Source: Lepidostoma basale (Eukaryota > Arthropoda > Insecta > Trichoptera > Lepidostomatidae). Taken from it: 64,000 nucleotides of DNA. Positions 51,052 through 60,355 of this stretch are shown in pieces (the stretch's first letter is position 1; every line of letters starts with the position of its first letter). The notes under the pieces are model-generated. The model did no database searches, was not told the origin of the DNA, and saw nothing but the letters and a program-made list of their open reading frames with translations. Where the stretch lies: assembly GCA_022606425.2 (NCBI GenBank), contig JAHDVF020001258.1, positions 310,001 to 374,000 of the forward strand, written 5' to 3'. The translations under genes were made by a program, and so were the position numbers.

Positions 51052-51408
51052 GTTATAAAGATTAATTGTATCTCAATAGGGACGAAGATGTAAATTGTTT
51101 TCTGGGAACAGAATATGGTGGCCGAGGCGCTTACAGGACTTATGACCTATCATTGGTTGGGTTGAGCGATCGCTTTATGTTTAACAACATTCCCCATTCC
51201 GCCTTTCTTACGACCACCACGGCTGACAAATTTTAAGAAGTTGGATATATGCTAGAATGCTGCGCCTATCTTCACATTTTTTAGTTCACTCTCGCGATCG
51301 CTCAACCCAACCAATGATAGGTCATAAGTCCTGTAAGCGCCTCGGCCACCATATTCTGTTCCCAGAAAACAATTTACATCTTCGTCTTTCTTGAGATACA
51401 ATTATAAA
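51052..51408. mobile_element. Foldback DNA element with ~120-bp TIRs
   Basis: The left arm ATTGTATCTCAATAGGGACG, AAGATGTAAATTGTTTTCTG, GGAACAGAATATGGTGGCCG, AGGCGCTTACAGGACTTATG, ACCTATCATTGGTTGGGTTG, AGCGATCGC is mirrored almost exactly by the right arm ending CGTCTTTCTTGAGATACAAT. The single-stranded form would be a near-complete hairpin. It sits directly after the Helitron end. Confidence 0.9.
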
Positions 51409-51734
51409 AAAATAATTTATCCCCAATGGGTAAAATCCAGTATTTGTCTACAAGAATTTGTATACATTCAAAATGTTGTGCAATAAGTTAATAAGATGTA
51501 TATCTTATGTGCAAATGAATAGCTAATTTACATCGTCTGTGTTATGTCTGCTTTGTCGCCTGATGTACAGTTACACAAAAGTAATTAAATCTCACCCGTA
51601 CATGTGACGCGGTTAAGCGATTAACATGCCGTCAACTATCGAATTGAGTAATCGACATCCAGGATGGATATCGCTATCTTACGCTCGAAATTGAATAGGA
51701 GTCAATATAAATATATTATTTTATAATTAAACAA
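51409..51734. other. Mostly unassigned flank
   Basis: 51410-51490 (CCCAATGGGTAAAATCCAGT, ATTTGTCTACAAGAATTTGT, ATACATTCAAAATGTTGTGC) is a sequence that also follows the foldback element at 59885 and, inverted, precedes it at 56700. It may be the true outer end of that element. The remainder is unrecognised. Confidence 0.5.
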
Positions 51735-51736
51735 AT

Positions 51737-52465
51737 GGTGTTCTTGTACCGACTGGCAAAAGAAGGATAAAATAAGGCCGCCAGAACCAATCTGCCTCTA
51801 GTGACACCGGTGGGAAGAGCAATTAGTCTGATGAACGCGGTTTCCTCGGAGATCGACGTCTTTTATATCAGTGAAAGTACGTTCAAGGGACAAATACTCT
51901 AGACATAAGAAAGCATCTTGTCTTCCTAATGGCGAACCATCTCTAATGCGTTCCTGGTATTATGTTGAATGTATATAATATTTTACCTGTACTCAATAGA
52001 TACCTTAAACATTAATGCTGTTTGTAATGTCTTTTGAGTAAATAAACTGATTTGATTTGATTTGATTTGAAAAGTAAAAGTATGAGATCTCTTTGACGAA
52101 TGTGTAGATGATAGAGTGTCGAATGAAATTACAAGAATGCGGTGCGAATGATGGAGATATGAAGAAAATAATAAAACGATCTTTAAGATGGTTTGGACAC
52201 ATGAAAATAATGAATGAAGAAATAATTAAAAAAAATGAAATGTTAACGATGTAAATGGAACTAGAAATAGAGAGAGACCAAGGAAAACCAATCAAATATT
52301 AAATGTCGGCCACGTGAAGAATCAGAGAAATCAACGTGCGTGCATGATACGATGAAAGAATGTTGAGGAATCGAGAGAAATATGTCAGGAAAGAAACATG
52401 TGCCAGTTCATTCTTTCTGCCTACCCCTTCTGGGAGACGACGTGATGGTTAGTTAGTTAGTTCTT
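51737..52465 (+). mobile_element. RTE-like LINE interrupted by a jockey-like element
   Basis: GGTGTTCTTGTACCGACTGG, CAAAAGAAGGATAAAA up to 51772; resumes at about 52073 with AAGTAAAAGTATGAGATCTC, TTTAAGATGGTTTGGACACA, ending CGACGTGATGGTTAGTTAGT. A ~45-nt deletion affects the VKK/VYVND part. Confidence 0.85.
51773..52072 (+). mobile_element. Jockey-like 3' end nested in LINE
   Basis: AGGCCGCCAGAACCAATCTG, CCTCTAGTGACACCGGTGGG, GAGATCGACGTCTTTTATAT, TAATGTCTTTTGAGTAAATA, AACTGATTTGATTTGATTTG. The (ATTTG)n tail is cleanly placed before the resumed LINE. The insertion is about 300 bp and heavily 5'-truncated. Confidence 0.88.
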
Positions 52466-52469
52466 CTTT

Positions 52470-52797
52470 TCTTCTTACTTTTGTCCTGTCACACCTCTGT
52501 GGTACATCGGGCATCAAGGAACCTTCTCCACCGGACTCTATCGCATGGCTGATGCCGTACATCATCCCAAGTGAGGCCTGCTGCCTTTACTTCGACCTGC
52601 AGGGCTCTGTGGCTCTAGGTCTGCCTCGCTTCTTTTTTCCCGCCATAGGGGACCAGTCTAGTGCACCTTGAGCGATGCAGGCTGGGTTCCGTCTCAGAGT
52701 GTGACGATCCACTGCCATTTGCGTCTAGCGACTTGTTCTCTAATTGGCTTTTCGCCTGCCATGGTCCAGAGAACGGCATTTGACATAGTAAGTTAGT
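52470..52797 (-). mobile_element. RTE-type LINE tail (family R-d)
   Basis: GCATCAAGGAACCTTCTCCA, CCGCCATAGGGGACCAGTCT, GTGCACCTTGAGCGATGCAG, TTGGCTTTTCGCCTGCCATG align with 16800-17090. It is 3'-proximal and less broken in sequence than that copy. Confidence 0.75.
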
Positions 52798-52862
52798 TAG
52801 TTTATTATTATTATTTTGTTGAAAAACTCTTTACATCATCACAGCGCGAGCCAAATCGATGA
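52798..52862 (-). mobile_element. Non-LTR 3' end with (TAA)n tail
   Basis: TTTATTATTATTATTTTGTT, GAAAAACTCTTTACATCATC, ACAGCGCGAGCCAAATCGAT is the inverse of 19688-19755. It ends ~40 bp from the donor of the 52901-53046 exon. Confidence 0.75.
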
Positions 52863-52900
52863 AAAAGGCAAAGATGAATAGATGTTTAAGAGTAACTCAC

Positions 52901-53046
52901 CAATTCCATCTGCTTGGTATAGTTGGAGGCAGAGTAGTTGGCCTGGATGAGGGGGCGACCGTTATTGAAGATGGTGCAGATGGTCATACCCAAGGAAAAC
53001 ATGTCCGAGAGGACGCTGCACACGGAGCTCTGCTGGATCTCCGGAG
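52901..53046 (-). CDS. Scyl2: SCYL2-like pseudokinase, activation-segment end exon
   Basis: The most 5' exon recognised: 146 nt, acceptor GTTTCAG (AG at 53047-53048), donor GTGAGT (52900 down). Two nucleotides finish a split Ala codon, giving APEIQQSSVCSVLSDMFSLG, then MTICTIFNNGRPLIQANYSA, then SNYTKQMEL, ending in phase 0 before LDDQ. APE is the end of the activation segment; SDMFSLG is subdomain IX (the Asp stabilising the C-lobe) and xxNxGRPLI matches the FNKGKPI-type segment of SCYL2. Catalytic-loop and DFG exons were not found before 64000, so it cannot be checked here whether the usual pseudokinase substitutions are present. The plus-strand frames 52859-53050 and 52938-53147 are shadows. 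Confidence 0.9.
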
Positions 53047-53194
53047 CTGAAACCAAACGGAATCATGAGTTTACTTTACACTCTACAAGCATATGGAATA
53101 GCTTACTGTATCCAAATTTTAAAAAACCACAACATGAAAAAATGTAAACAATTAAATATTTAGTAGAAAATTCAGTATTCGGATCTTCTTCTTC

Positions 53195-53272
53195 AGACTA
53201 TTCCCGTCCACTCCAGGACAAAGGCCTCTTCTATTTGCTTCCACACCACTATTTCTTGTTTTGTTTATTTAT
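53195..53272 (-). mobile_element. RTE-type LINE tail scrap
   Basis: TTCTTCTTCAGACTATTCCC, GTCCACTCCAGGACAAAGGC, CTCTTCTATTTGCTTCCACA; the minus strand gives VEANRRGLCPGVDGNSL, an RTE-like EAFVxQW-region relic with (GAA) tail. Confidence 0.55.
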
Positions 53273-53274
53273 TT

Positions 53275-53515
53275 ATTTTATTTTTTTGTATACAACAGGT
53301 TGCTAGAACCCAATTACTGTATACAATATGTTTTTAAATGATATATTGATTCTCGTGACATGTGATAGGTAGCTAATCTATCGCCATTTTATTGTCACGA
53401 GAATTCTACACCAGATCAAAGACAGTGTGACAATCACACTGCCAGCGCCGGGAATCGAACCCGGAACCTTCGGTATGGTAGTCAGAGCTATTACCACTCT
53501 GCCACTAAGGTCACC
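53275..53515 (-). mobile_element. tRNA-derived SINE, near full length
   Basis: On the minus strand: head GGTGACCTTAGTGGCAGAGT, A box TGGCAGAGTGG, B box GGGTTCGATTCCC, body CACACTGTCTTTGATCTGGT, tail TACAGTAATTGGGTTCTAGC. It lies in the intron just upstream of the 52901-53046 exon. Confidence 0.9.
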
Positions 53516-53619
53516 GTTTCTTTTACAGAACTGAGATCTAACCAACGAAAAACATTAAGGCGACTTATTTGGACACAAAACGATAAAAAAATTCAATATC
53601 GATTTGAAACAAATAGGTT

Positions 53620-53832
53620 AAATACAGAAGGATCTCAAATATGTCGACGTCAGTGAGGCAGTAGTCTTTCCAGAATTTGTAATATATTTTTATGAACACT
53701 GCCTCACTGACACTAAAATGTCCAAATCCGAGACGATTCGATTCAACTTCCGAATTACTTTTCCTACTAGCATCACCAAAGGCAGGTTGATTCTGCGTGA
53801 CGGAGTAAATAACAATTAATGTCGGCACTGTA
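53620..53832 (-). mobile_element. Jockey-like fragment (divergent)
   Basis: AACTTCCGAATTACTTTTCC, TACTAGCATCACCAAAGGCA, GGTTGATTCTG parallels ATTGCTCTTCCCACCGGTGT...GGTTCTGG in the jockey-like copies. The minus ORF 53565-53828 contains NQPAFGDASRKSNSEVE. An inverted pair AGTGAGGCAGTAGTC/CACTGCCTCACTGAC sits at 53655 and 53698. Confidence 0.55.
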
Positions 53833-54832
53833 ACAGATAGCTTTCATGAACAAAATATCCTATTTGTTACAGAACATAGGGGTTTCAATAAAGATCCGAA
53901 TCAGCTTGAAAAAGTGCGTCGTTGTATATCCTTCCTATCTCAGTTCAAGGGAGTTATACCCTAGCATACTCAAAAGAAATGCCGTTGGATAGAGCCAAGG
54001 ATATATAATGTAATCTCTAAGGTTAAGGGTTCTCGAGAATTTATTTTGAACAGTAAACCAACATGAAAGAACACTCACGAGGGCTGTTTATCACGGCACC
54101 TTCTTCGAGCCTGATTCTGACTAAGGAGTTATAATATATACAGTTCTTAGGACCCGGGTGTCCAAGACAGCAGTCTTTTTTTTTCAAATTTTCAGACCTT
54201 TCCCGCTGTCCACACAGTATCATCGCTCCACTTGGGGGGCTGTCTCTCCACACTTCTCCCACTTTACCTTGGGCCTTCATTAAATAACCTTCTGGCTTCA
54301 TCTTCAATCATCCCGTCAGCATGCATATCCAGATCAGATTGATAGTTAATTGAATAATTCTTTGTCAAGGTATCAGTAACTTAAATATTAATAAATCTTC
54401 TAGAAAATTTAATTTTTTTTGTATAATACATCATATTATTTTTACATCGCTTTAATAGTAAAAAAACAATAAATTCTTCGTTTATCTAAGCTAAATATGG
54501 ATCAAGAGTCATTTGCGTATGTGCCATTTTAGAAAGTTTTCTTTACTCTTCTTTAATAAACGTAAGTGTACTTGTGCTAAGGGTTGAAAGATATAATAGC
54601 TACGATTTGCAGCTATAGAAAAGGATCGAAAGACCCCTTTCTAGGAAAGAACATGTAATTTATTTGAATATATCCGGAATAAAGAATGGATCGAAGACCC
54701 CAAACTTAGGTAAATTTTTTCTCGATGTACTTACGAGTATATACATTGCACGATGGAGAAATCTTAATTTCATTACATTCACGTATAATGAAATTAAGAT
54801 TCTTCACTGTTAAATTTACAACACTCATTCAT
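53833..54832. other. Unassigned, with an 88-codon minus-strand open frame
   Basis: 54041-54307 (minus) reads KMKPEGYLMKAQGKVGEVWR, DSPPSGAMILCGQRERSENL and LVRIRLEEGAVINSPRECSF. Composition is coding-like compared with its flanks. No family recognised, and it does not resemble the missing SCYL2 N-terminal kinase exons. The rest is AT-rich; AAGTAATTTATTTGAATATA-type repeats around 54600-54720 (AAAGGATCGAAAGACCCC / GAATGGATCGAAGACCCC) are a short direct duplication. Confidence 0.3.
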
Positions 54833-54834
54833 TC

Positions 54835-55112
54835 ATTCATTTCTCGGCGCTACATCACGGTGTGGGACTTGGCCTCCTCCACAACGGTCCTCCACTGACT
54901 TCTGTCTCTGGCCATCTCTCTCCATTCCCCAGTTCCTTACATTTTCTCCCAATCTTCTTCCATGCAATCCGCCCATTTTTTCCTCGGTATGCCTCTTTGT
55001 TTCCTTTTCGCGGGGCACCCATTTGGATATGGTTTGTGGTTTTCTACCCTCTGGCATTCTCTCCACATGACCAGACCACCGTAGGCATTGAGACTTCATT
55101 TGCATTGAGACA
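54835..55112 (-). mobile_element. RTE-type LINE tail (family R-i)
   Basis: The minus frame 54833-55105 reads MQMKSQCLRWSGHVERMPEG, RKPQTISKWVPREKETKRHT and RDGQRQKSVEDRCGGGQVPH. RWSGHVERMPE is the standard landmark; a frameshift converts the GRPxxRWxD part to KETKRHTEEKMGG. Confidence 0.8.
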
Positions 55113-55179
55113 GAATCTCACTACTGTTTCCTGGTTAATCAGTACACTGTTTATTACATCAATTTATTATACACTCTTT

Positions 55180-55312
55180 GAGAATGTCGCGAAAGTCGAT
55201 TCTTATGCCAGTTCCATGCTTTGCTTCCATACATAAGGGTTGGGACCAGAACTCCATTGTGAACGGCCATTTTCGCTTTCATTGATAAATTCTTGCTTCC
55301 AATACACGTCCG
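55180..55312 (-). mobile_element. RTE-like LINE (GTTA-tail family), internal scrap
   Basis: The minus frame has NLSMKAKMAVHNGVLVPTLM and YGSKAWNWHK, the same segment as 49700-49780. Neither 3' end nor tail is present, so it is a deletion remnant or capture rather than a standard 5'-truncated copy. Confidence 0.8.
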
Positions 55313-55394
55313 GGAACATCTGACAAATGTCTGTATGTATGTGAAATTCAATACTATTTAAATACAATCATGTTTTAAAAAAAAAATACTTTCA

Positions 55395-55475
55395 CTTCTT
55401 TTTTTATTTCGACAGCGACCGGTTTCGCCGGACTAGCTGGCATCGACAGACTGGTGACGCTGTCATAAACCTACG
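55395..55475. repeat. Family E repeat, half
   Basis: TTATTTCGACAGCGACCGGT, TTCGCCGGACTAGCTGGCAT, CGACAGACTGGTGACGC. Confidence 0.6.
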
Positions 55476-56495
55476 ATTAATGTGCGTGGTACACCAGATT
55501 CTATTTTTATTTTTCTCCAAAAATATTTATTTTATATTATTAATATATAAAATAAAGAAAGCATTTTTTTACACGGTATTGTATTGCACAATAACTGTAT
55601 TTGTTTATTACACAATAACTATATTAGTTGGCAATAAGTTTCGCTAGTACCTAAGTTTCATTCAATAAAAAAAAATTAATTATAAGAATAATAATGAATT
55701 AAATCTTAGTCTTATAAATCTTTAAAAAAAAAAAAACATAATTATTAATTAATTAAAAATAAAATATCGAATTATTGAAAAACAACGTGCGAATTCTTCC
55801 TTTATATTTTCAAGAGAATCGCTCTCTAGCATACCGAAGAGAAATGATGTTGGAAGTAGCCAAGAAATACTCCGAATTTCGGATAGAAGGTTTTTGGGAA
55901 TTTCTATTGAACCCTCAGAAATATAAAATAATATTGAATCTCATGCGAACTCCATATAAATCCACATATTTAAGCTCGCTTCGGACTTACGCAGGAGCTA
56001 CGCAGGATTCTTAGAAGTTTCTTGTATCTGAAAACATCTTTAGAAGGTAGCAATATCAATGAAAGATTATACACGCTTTCAATATGAGCCCAAAAGTTCG
56101 GCCGACTTTTGTGGATCTTTATTACGTTGTCAAGTATTCATTTGTTGTTCGATTATGGTTTTTATCATATTTTCCTTCTTGTTATAGGTATACCATTTGT
56201 TTGCCTTTTACAGCCCGTTGATATAAGTATGTATATGAAAACAAATCGTTCAAATGTTTTATTCCATTGTAATTTTCCGAGAAATATTTGGTTTTTGGGT
56301 ATTTTTCTCAAACATCTTTATTCAAAACCATTTGATTTCCTTATTCAGTTCCATTCATTAATTTGATTTAGCCACTTTTAAAATTCCAGTGCATGGTAAA
56401 TACGAATAGCAAGCGCTCTTGTGGTGAGCTATTCACAAAAACGGCGCTATACAAATTAGCCTTATTATTATTAGAAGTTTTATTTCATTTTAGTA
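55476..56495. other. Unassigned, with a 79-codon open frame
   Basis: The frame 55775-56014 (plus) contains FQENRSLAYRREMMLEVAKK and YSEFRIEGFWEFLLNPQKYK. It is Lys/Arg/Glu-rich and helical-looking; no family recognised and no matching splice context for SCYL2 (opposite strand). Confidence 0.25.
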
Positions 56496-56499
56496 CAAT

Positions 56500-56640
56500 A
56501 TTTTATATTTCAATTGTTTTGGCGAAAACAGTGTGTGAAAACTGTTATAATGTCACAATTGGTTTCATAGATATTAAATAAATAAAACATTTTATTTTAA
56601 CAGGGTTTTAAATTATATGCTTAATTAATGTGAATTATTA
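56500..56640. repeat. Family A outer arm
   Basis: AATTGTTTTGGCGAAAACAG, TGTGTGAAAACTGTTATAAT, GTCACAATTGGTTTC, TTAAATAAATAAAACATTTT; no core box. Confidence 0.45.
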
Positions 56641-56699
56641 TTATTATAAAAGTCAGAGATTTCAAATAGTATTTAAATAAAATGATGTTGTTTTTTGTA

Positions 56700-57180
56700 T
56701 ACAAATACTTGTAGACGAATACTGGATTTTTACCCATTGCGGGCTAATCATTTTTTAAGGATTAATTGTATCTCAATAGAGACGAAGATGTACATTATTT
56801 GGAAACAGAATATGGTAGTCGAGGCGTTTACAGGACTTATGACCTGTCATTTGTTGGGTTAAGCGATCACTTTATGTTTAACAACATTCACCATTACAAA
56901 TTATCTTAATAGATGGCGCTAGTGTAGATGGACCTACCAACAGTGAAGTTATTAACTTAGTTAGTTATTAAAAAATATTAACGTATATACAAGTTCCAAA
57001 AATATTTGTCAGACGTGGTGTCGTAAGAAGGGTGAAATGGTGAATGTCGTTAAACATAAATTGATCGCTTAACCCAACCAATGACAGGTCATAAGTTCAG
57101 TAAACGCCTCGACTACCATATTCTGTTTCCAAATAATTTACATCTTCGTCTCTATTGAGATACAATTAATCCTTATAAAA
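56700..57180. mobile_element. Foldback DNA element, full copy with ~190-bp arms
   Basis: AAGGATTAATTGTATCTCAA, TAGAGACGAAGATGTA (56757 onwards) is mirrored by TACATCTTCGTCTCTATTGA, GATACAATTAATCCTT (to 57177). Inner blocks GTTTACAGGACTTATGACCT, GTTGGGTTAAGCGATCAC and AAACATAAATTGATCGCTTA also mirror. The centre has TAATAGATGGCGCTAGTGTA, GATGGACCTACCAACAG. No open frame. Other copies: 40105, 51052, 59585, 63405. Confidence 0.9.
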
Positions 57181-57199
57181 TGATGTTAATAAAAAAGCT

Positions 57200-57260
57200 T
57201 AATTTTTTCGAAGGTGACCAGCTTCGCTAGTCTTGCTGGCATCGAAAAAATGGGTAAAAC
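57200..57260. repeat. Family E repeat, half
   Basis: TTTTTTCGAAGGTGACCAGC, TTCGCTAGTCTTGCTGGCAT, CGAAAAAATGGG. Confidence 0.5.
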
Positions 57261-57264
57261 ATTT

Positions 57265-57385
57265 GATATCACCTTAACAAGGCAAAACATGTCATTTCGA
57301 TAAAATATATTAAAACTTATTTCATGTAGTATTTTACAACGTTGTCTAAGAAACAATAAGTAAAGGGTATAATATCTCTTGAATA
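57265..57385 (+). repeat. Family C repeat, short
   Basis: ACATTTGATATCACCTTAAC, AAGGCAAAACATGTCATTTC, TTACAACGTTGTCTAAGAAA. Confidence 0.55.
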
Positions 57386-57629
57386 AAACCCAATTAAACT
57401 TCTAAAAAATATACATTATCATTTATATAAAATACAATTATGCAATGTTGTTCTAGAAATAAAAAGTAAGAAAAATTATTTATCTTACATAAAATATCTA
57501 AAAACAAGATCGTCTGTTAATAAGAATGAAAACGTCCGAACGAAAAGGTTTGAGAATGCCCTCACTAAGCGAAACAAATGTGTCACTAATAATATCAATA
57601 AAAATCTCGATAAAACTAACAAAACAATT

Positions 57630-57815
57630 GCGTTTATGATATATTTTATGGGAATGACATGTTTCGCCTTATAAAGCATTATCAAATGTTTGTCAATGTC
57701 AAATGCACTATCATTTGATAATGCCTTAGTAAGGCGAAATAAATCATTCCTATAAAATATAATGAAACTTCTAGAAAAAATACGTTTTCATTCGTGTGGT
57801 CCTTTCAATTTGGTT
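57630..57815. repeat. Family C palindromic repeat, best-preserved copy
   Basis: TATATTTTATGGGAATGACA, TGTTTCGCCTTATAAAGCAT, TATCAAATG is mirrored by CATTTGATAATGCCTTAGTA, AGGCGAAATAAATCATTCCT. The plus core is TTTGATAATGCCTT, loop, AAGGCGAAAT. Confidence 0.65.
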
Positions 57816-57889
57816 TATAGTTCTTTCAATTCTGCTTCACTGGAAACTTAAAAAAATATATATGTTTAATTGAAATTTCTTGGAAGAAG

Positions 57890-58150
57890 CTCATTTTAAA
57901 TAAAGAAAAAAATATGTACAAAATTTCTTTATTTTTTATTTGGAGTTTTGCGTAAAACTTTTTGTATATAAGCAATTAGATAATGAAATATATCTTTTTT
58001 AAGATGTAAGTTTAGATAAAATCCACAATGTTTGTGTCTTCGACCGGTTTCAGCAGCTTGTTGCCATCTTCTGTTCTCCAGTTACTGAAACCAGCCGAAG
58101 ACACTAGCATTAGTGGATTTTAACTAAGCATACATCTTATAAATAAAATA
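57890..58150. repeat. Family D palindromic repeat
   Basis: GTCTTCGACCGGTTTCAGCA, GCTTGTTGCCATCTTCTGTT faces CTCCAGTTACTGAAACCAGC, CGAAGACACTAGC. The minus strand reads CAGAAGA, TGGCAACAAGCTGCT, GAAAC, CG, GTC. Confidence 0.55.
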
Positions 58151-58775
58151 CAGTTTTTATTAATTACAATAAACGTCTACAATATGTATGTACTCGTATT
58201 TTATATTATATAAATGTGTGTGATTATATATAATATTATACATATATGTATTTTATAAGCAATTAGCAGCGGCGATTAATTGAAATGATTTTCGGGATGG
58301 ATATCCCTTAAAGTTATGCGTAATACGTTTGCCCTTATACTGATATAATTATTTACACCTGGCCTGGTTGATTTCCACTTAGTTATCCGTTCCTCGTTTA
58401 ATACTCGCGAAAATTATTTCTTGCTCAGTTAATTATTGATATAACCAGCTCACATGCTTAAATTGACCTGTTATTAGAATTGCTACTAAAATGATTTCGA
58501 TGTGTTCAAGTTGTAAGTAAATTTACGTCGGATTTAAGAAAATGATTAAAACAAAAATATTACAATCTTTAGTTAGACATATTTAAAAATAAAATAAGAA
58601 CACTTTTTTTTAGATAACCAAATGATTAAACTGAAATCTCTTGATGGAAGTTCATTTCAAATAATAGTTAGACATATTTAAAAATAAAATATGATTTTTT
58701 TTTTAAGATAACCAAAAAATGATTTCACTGAAATCTCTTGATGGAAGTTCATTTTAAATAATAATTAAACAAAAC
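58151..58775. other. Unassigned; contains a direct duplication
   Basis: 58615-58690 and 58715-58775 repeat GAAATCTCTTGATGGAAGTT, CATTTxAAATAATA, a phrase attached to family E elsewhere (36490). Otherwise AT-rich. Confidence 0.45.
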
Positions 58776-58779
58776 GATT

Positions 58780-58872
58780 TTTTTAACTTCTTCCACTTTT
58801 GTCTTTAATTCGACAGCGACCGGTTTCACCGGGTTCGCTAGCATCGACAGACTGGTAACACTATTGCAAACT
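58780..58872. repeat. Family E repeat
   Basis: TTTAATTCGACAGCGACCGG, TTTCACCGGGTTCGCTAGCA, TCGACAGACTGGTAACACTA. Confidence 0.6.
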
Positions 58873-58884
58873 GATTTATATAAA

Positions 58885-59150
58885 TATGAACTAACTAACT
58901 AACCAACCATCACACAGTTTCTCAGAAGTGGTACGCAAAGAGGATGGATCGACAAATTGTTATATCCTAGCATAATGCTCGCGCCTCATCTTCATTCACA
59001 CATCGTGACATGCACCCTTTGTCGATTGTTCCTACTTCGAACATTGCCGCCTTTCAGTACTTGATTAATTCGGTCTTGCCATATCTTCCTTGGCCGTCCT
59101 CGACTTCTTTTCCCATTCACACTACTTGTATATATATCTTTTTAACTATG
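58885..59150 (-). mobile_element. RTE-like LINE 3' copy
   Basis: AACTAACTAACCAACCATCA, AGAGGATGGATCGACAAATT, ATGCACCCTTTGTCGATTGT, TTGGCCGTCCTCGACTTCTT, most like the 32715-32998 copy. Confidence 0.82.
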
Positions 59151-59584
59151 TCATGTTTAAATATGTTAAATACGTTATATATAAATATGTCGGCTATAAT
59201 ACAATTTTAAATCCATTATATTGAATACGAATCCTCATTAATAACTTTAATACCAATATTTAAATTTAGTAAATTTTATATAATGACTGATATAATGAAT
59301 CAAGGGTGTGGCGATCAATTCTCTATGGATAAACGGTGTAATGGTATAAATTCTTGTTTGTTTGTATAGCAAGTGAATGTACGAGAAGGACGTCATTGCG
59401 GCAGTGCAAACGGCGTTAAGCGTTTTCAAAGTGCACTGTTCGCCAATTAGTGAGTTGTCGAAGTGAATTTGAATGCAGATTAGAGTGATCACGCCACGAT
59501 CCGTGTCAGATAGATCGTCGATTTTCTGTTCTATCGTTACAGCGCCATTGAGATGATTAATTCATATAAATGGCGCTCCATAAA
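59151..59584. other. Unassigned
   Basis: 59298-59345 (GGTGTGGCGATCAATTCTCT, ATGGATAAACGGTGTAATGG) may be a LINE 3' scrap. 59390-59540 (AAGGACGTCATTGCGGCAGT, AACGGCGTTAAGCG, GATCACGCCACGATCCGTGT) is GC-richer and unexplained. Confidence 0.35.
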
Positions 59585-59945
59585 TTGCTTAATGGAGCGC
59601 CATTTAATAAAAAAATGCTTAATGCTTACAGCGCTAGTGTAGATTGAACTTAAAAATGTGTAGTGTTCCTCAACATTGTAGCATACGAGTATATAGATCT
59701 TCCAAAAATTAGTCAGACCTGGTGGTCGTAAGAAGGTCGGAATGGTGAATGTGGTTAACATAAAGCGATTTCTTAACCCAACCAATATATTTCCTGTAAG
59801 CACCTCGACCACCATATTCTGTTCCCAGAAAACAATTGACATCTTCGTCTCTATTGAGATACAATTAATCCTTATAAAAATAATTTACCCGCAATGGGTA
59901 AACCCAGTATTTGTCTACAAATATTTGTATACATTCAAAATGTTA
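59585..59945. mobile_element. Foldback DNA element, partly rearranged
   Basis: TTGAACTTAAAAATGTGTAG, TGAATGTGGTTAACATAAAG, CGACCACCATATTCTGTTCC, ATCTTCGTCTCTATTGAGAT, ACAATTAATCCTTATAAA, then TTACCCGCAATGGGTAAACC, CAGTATTTGTCTAC. Confidence 0.78.
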
Positions 59946-59964
59946 TCCAATTTATTATTATTAT

Positions 59965-60355
59965 TACAGAATAATGTGACGATGGAAATGAAAAAAAATG
60001 CATTTCTGGTTCCAACTCTCATGTATGTTATCGAAGCATTGAAAATATAGAAGGATGAGCACATAATGAAAGCGATAGAGACAAGACCGCGCTTCCCAAG
60101 GCCTCTGCGAGAGCTCCGCGGCAAGCTCCACAAAAAATCAACAATGATAATTATAATTAAAGAATAACAAAAAGATTTACCTTATTTTAGGGCTCAGTAA
60201 AATATTTTGTATTTCAAAAGGTTTCCGTTGCCAAAAAGTTTAAGAACCGCTGGTTTAGATGTATGTATGGTAAAACGATGTGTAATAGAATTGCAAATTC
60301 TGATACCAGGAATGAATATAGAGCGGAAGAAAGTATTTTGATCATAAGGTCTCGG
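59965..60355 (+). mobile_element. RTE-like LINE scrap split by a small DNA element
   Basis: GTTCCAACTCTCATGTATGT, AAAGCGATAGAGACAAG, interruption at about 60093-60254, then TTAGATGTATGTATGGTAAA, ACGATGTGTAATAGAATTGC, GAATGAATATAGAGCGGAAG. Confidence 0.7.
60093..60254. mobile_element. Probable hAT-like MITE inside LINE
   Basis: Right end reversed CAGCGGTTCTTAAACTTTTT and left end CGCGCTTCCCAAGGCCTCTG are only roughly inverse. It interrupts a known LINE sequence, so insertion is certain but class is tentative. No clear 8-bp duplication. Confidence 0.45.

Noticed and set aside
53565..53828. SCYL2 N-terminal exon
   Set aside because: No kinase motif in any frame (no HRD- or DFG-like residues); the sequence matches jockey-like debris.
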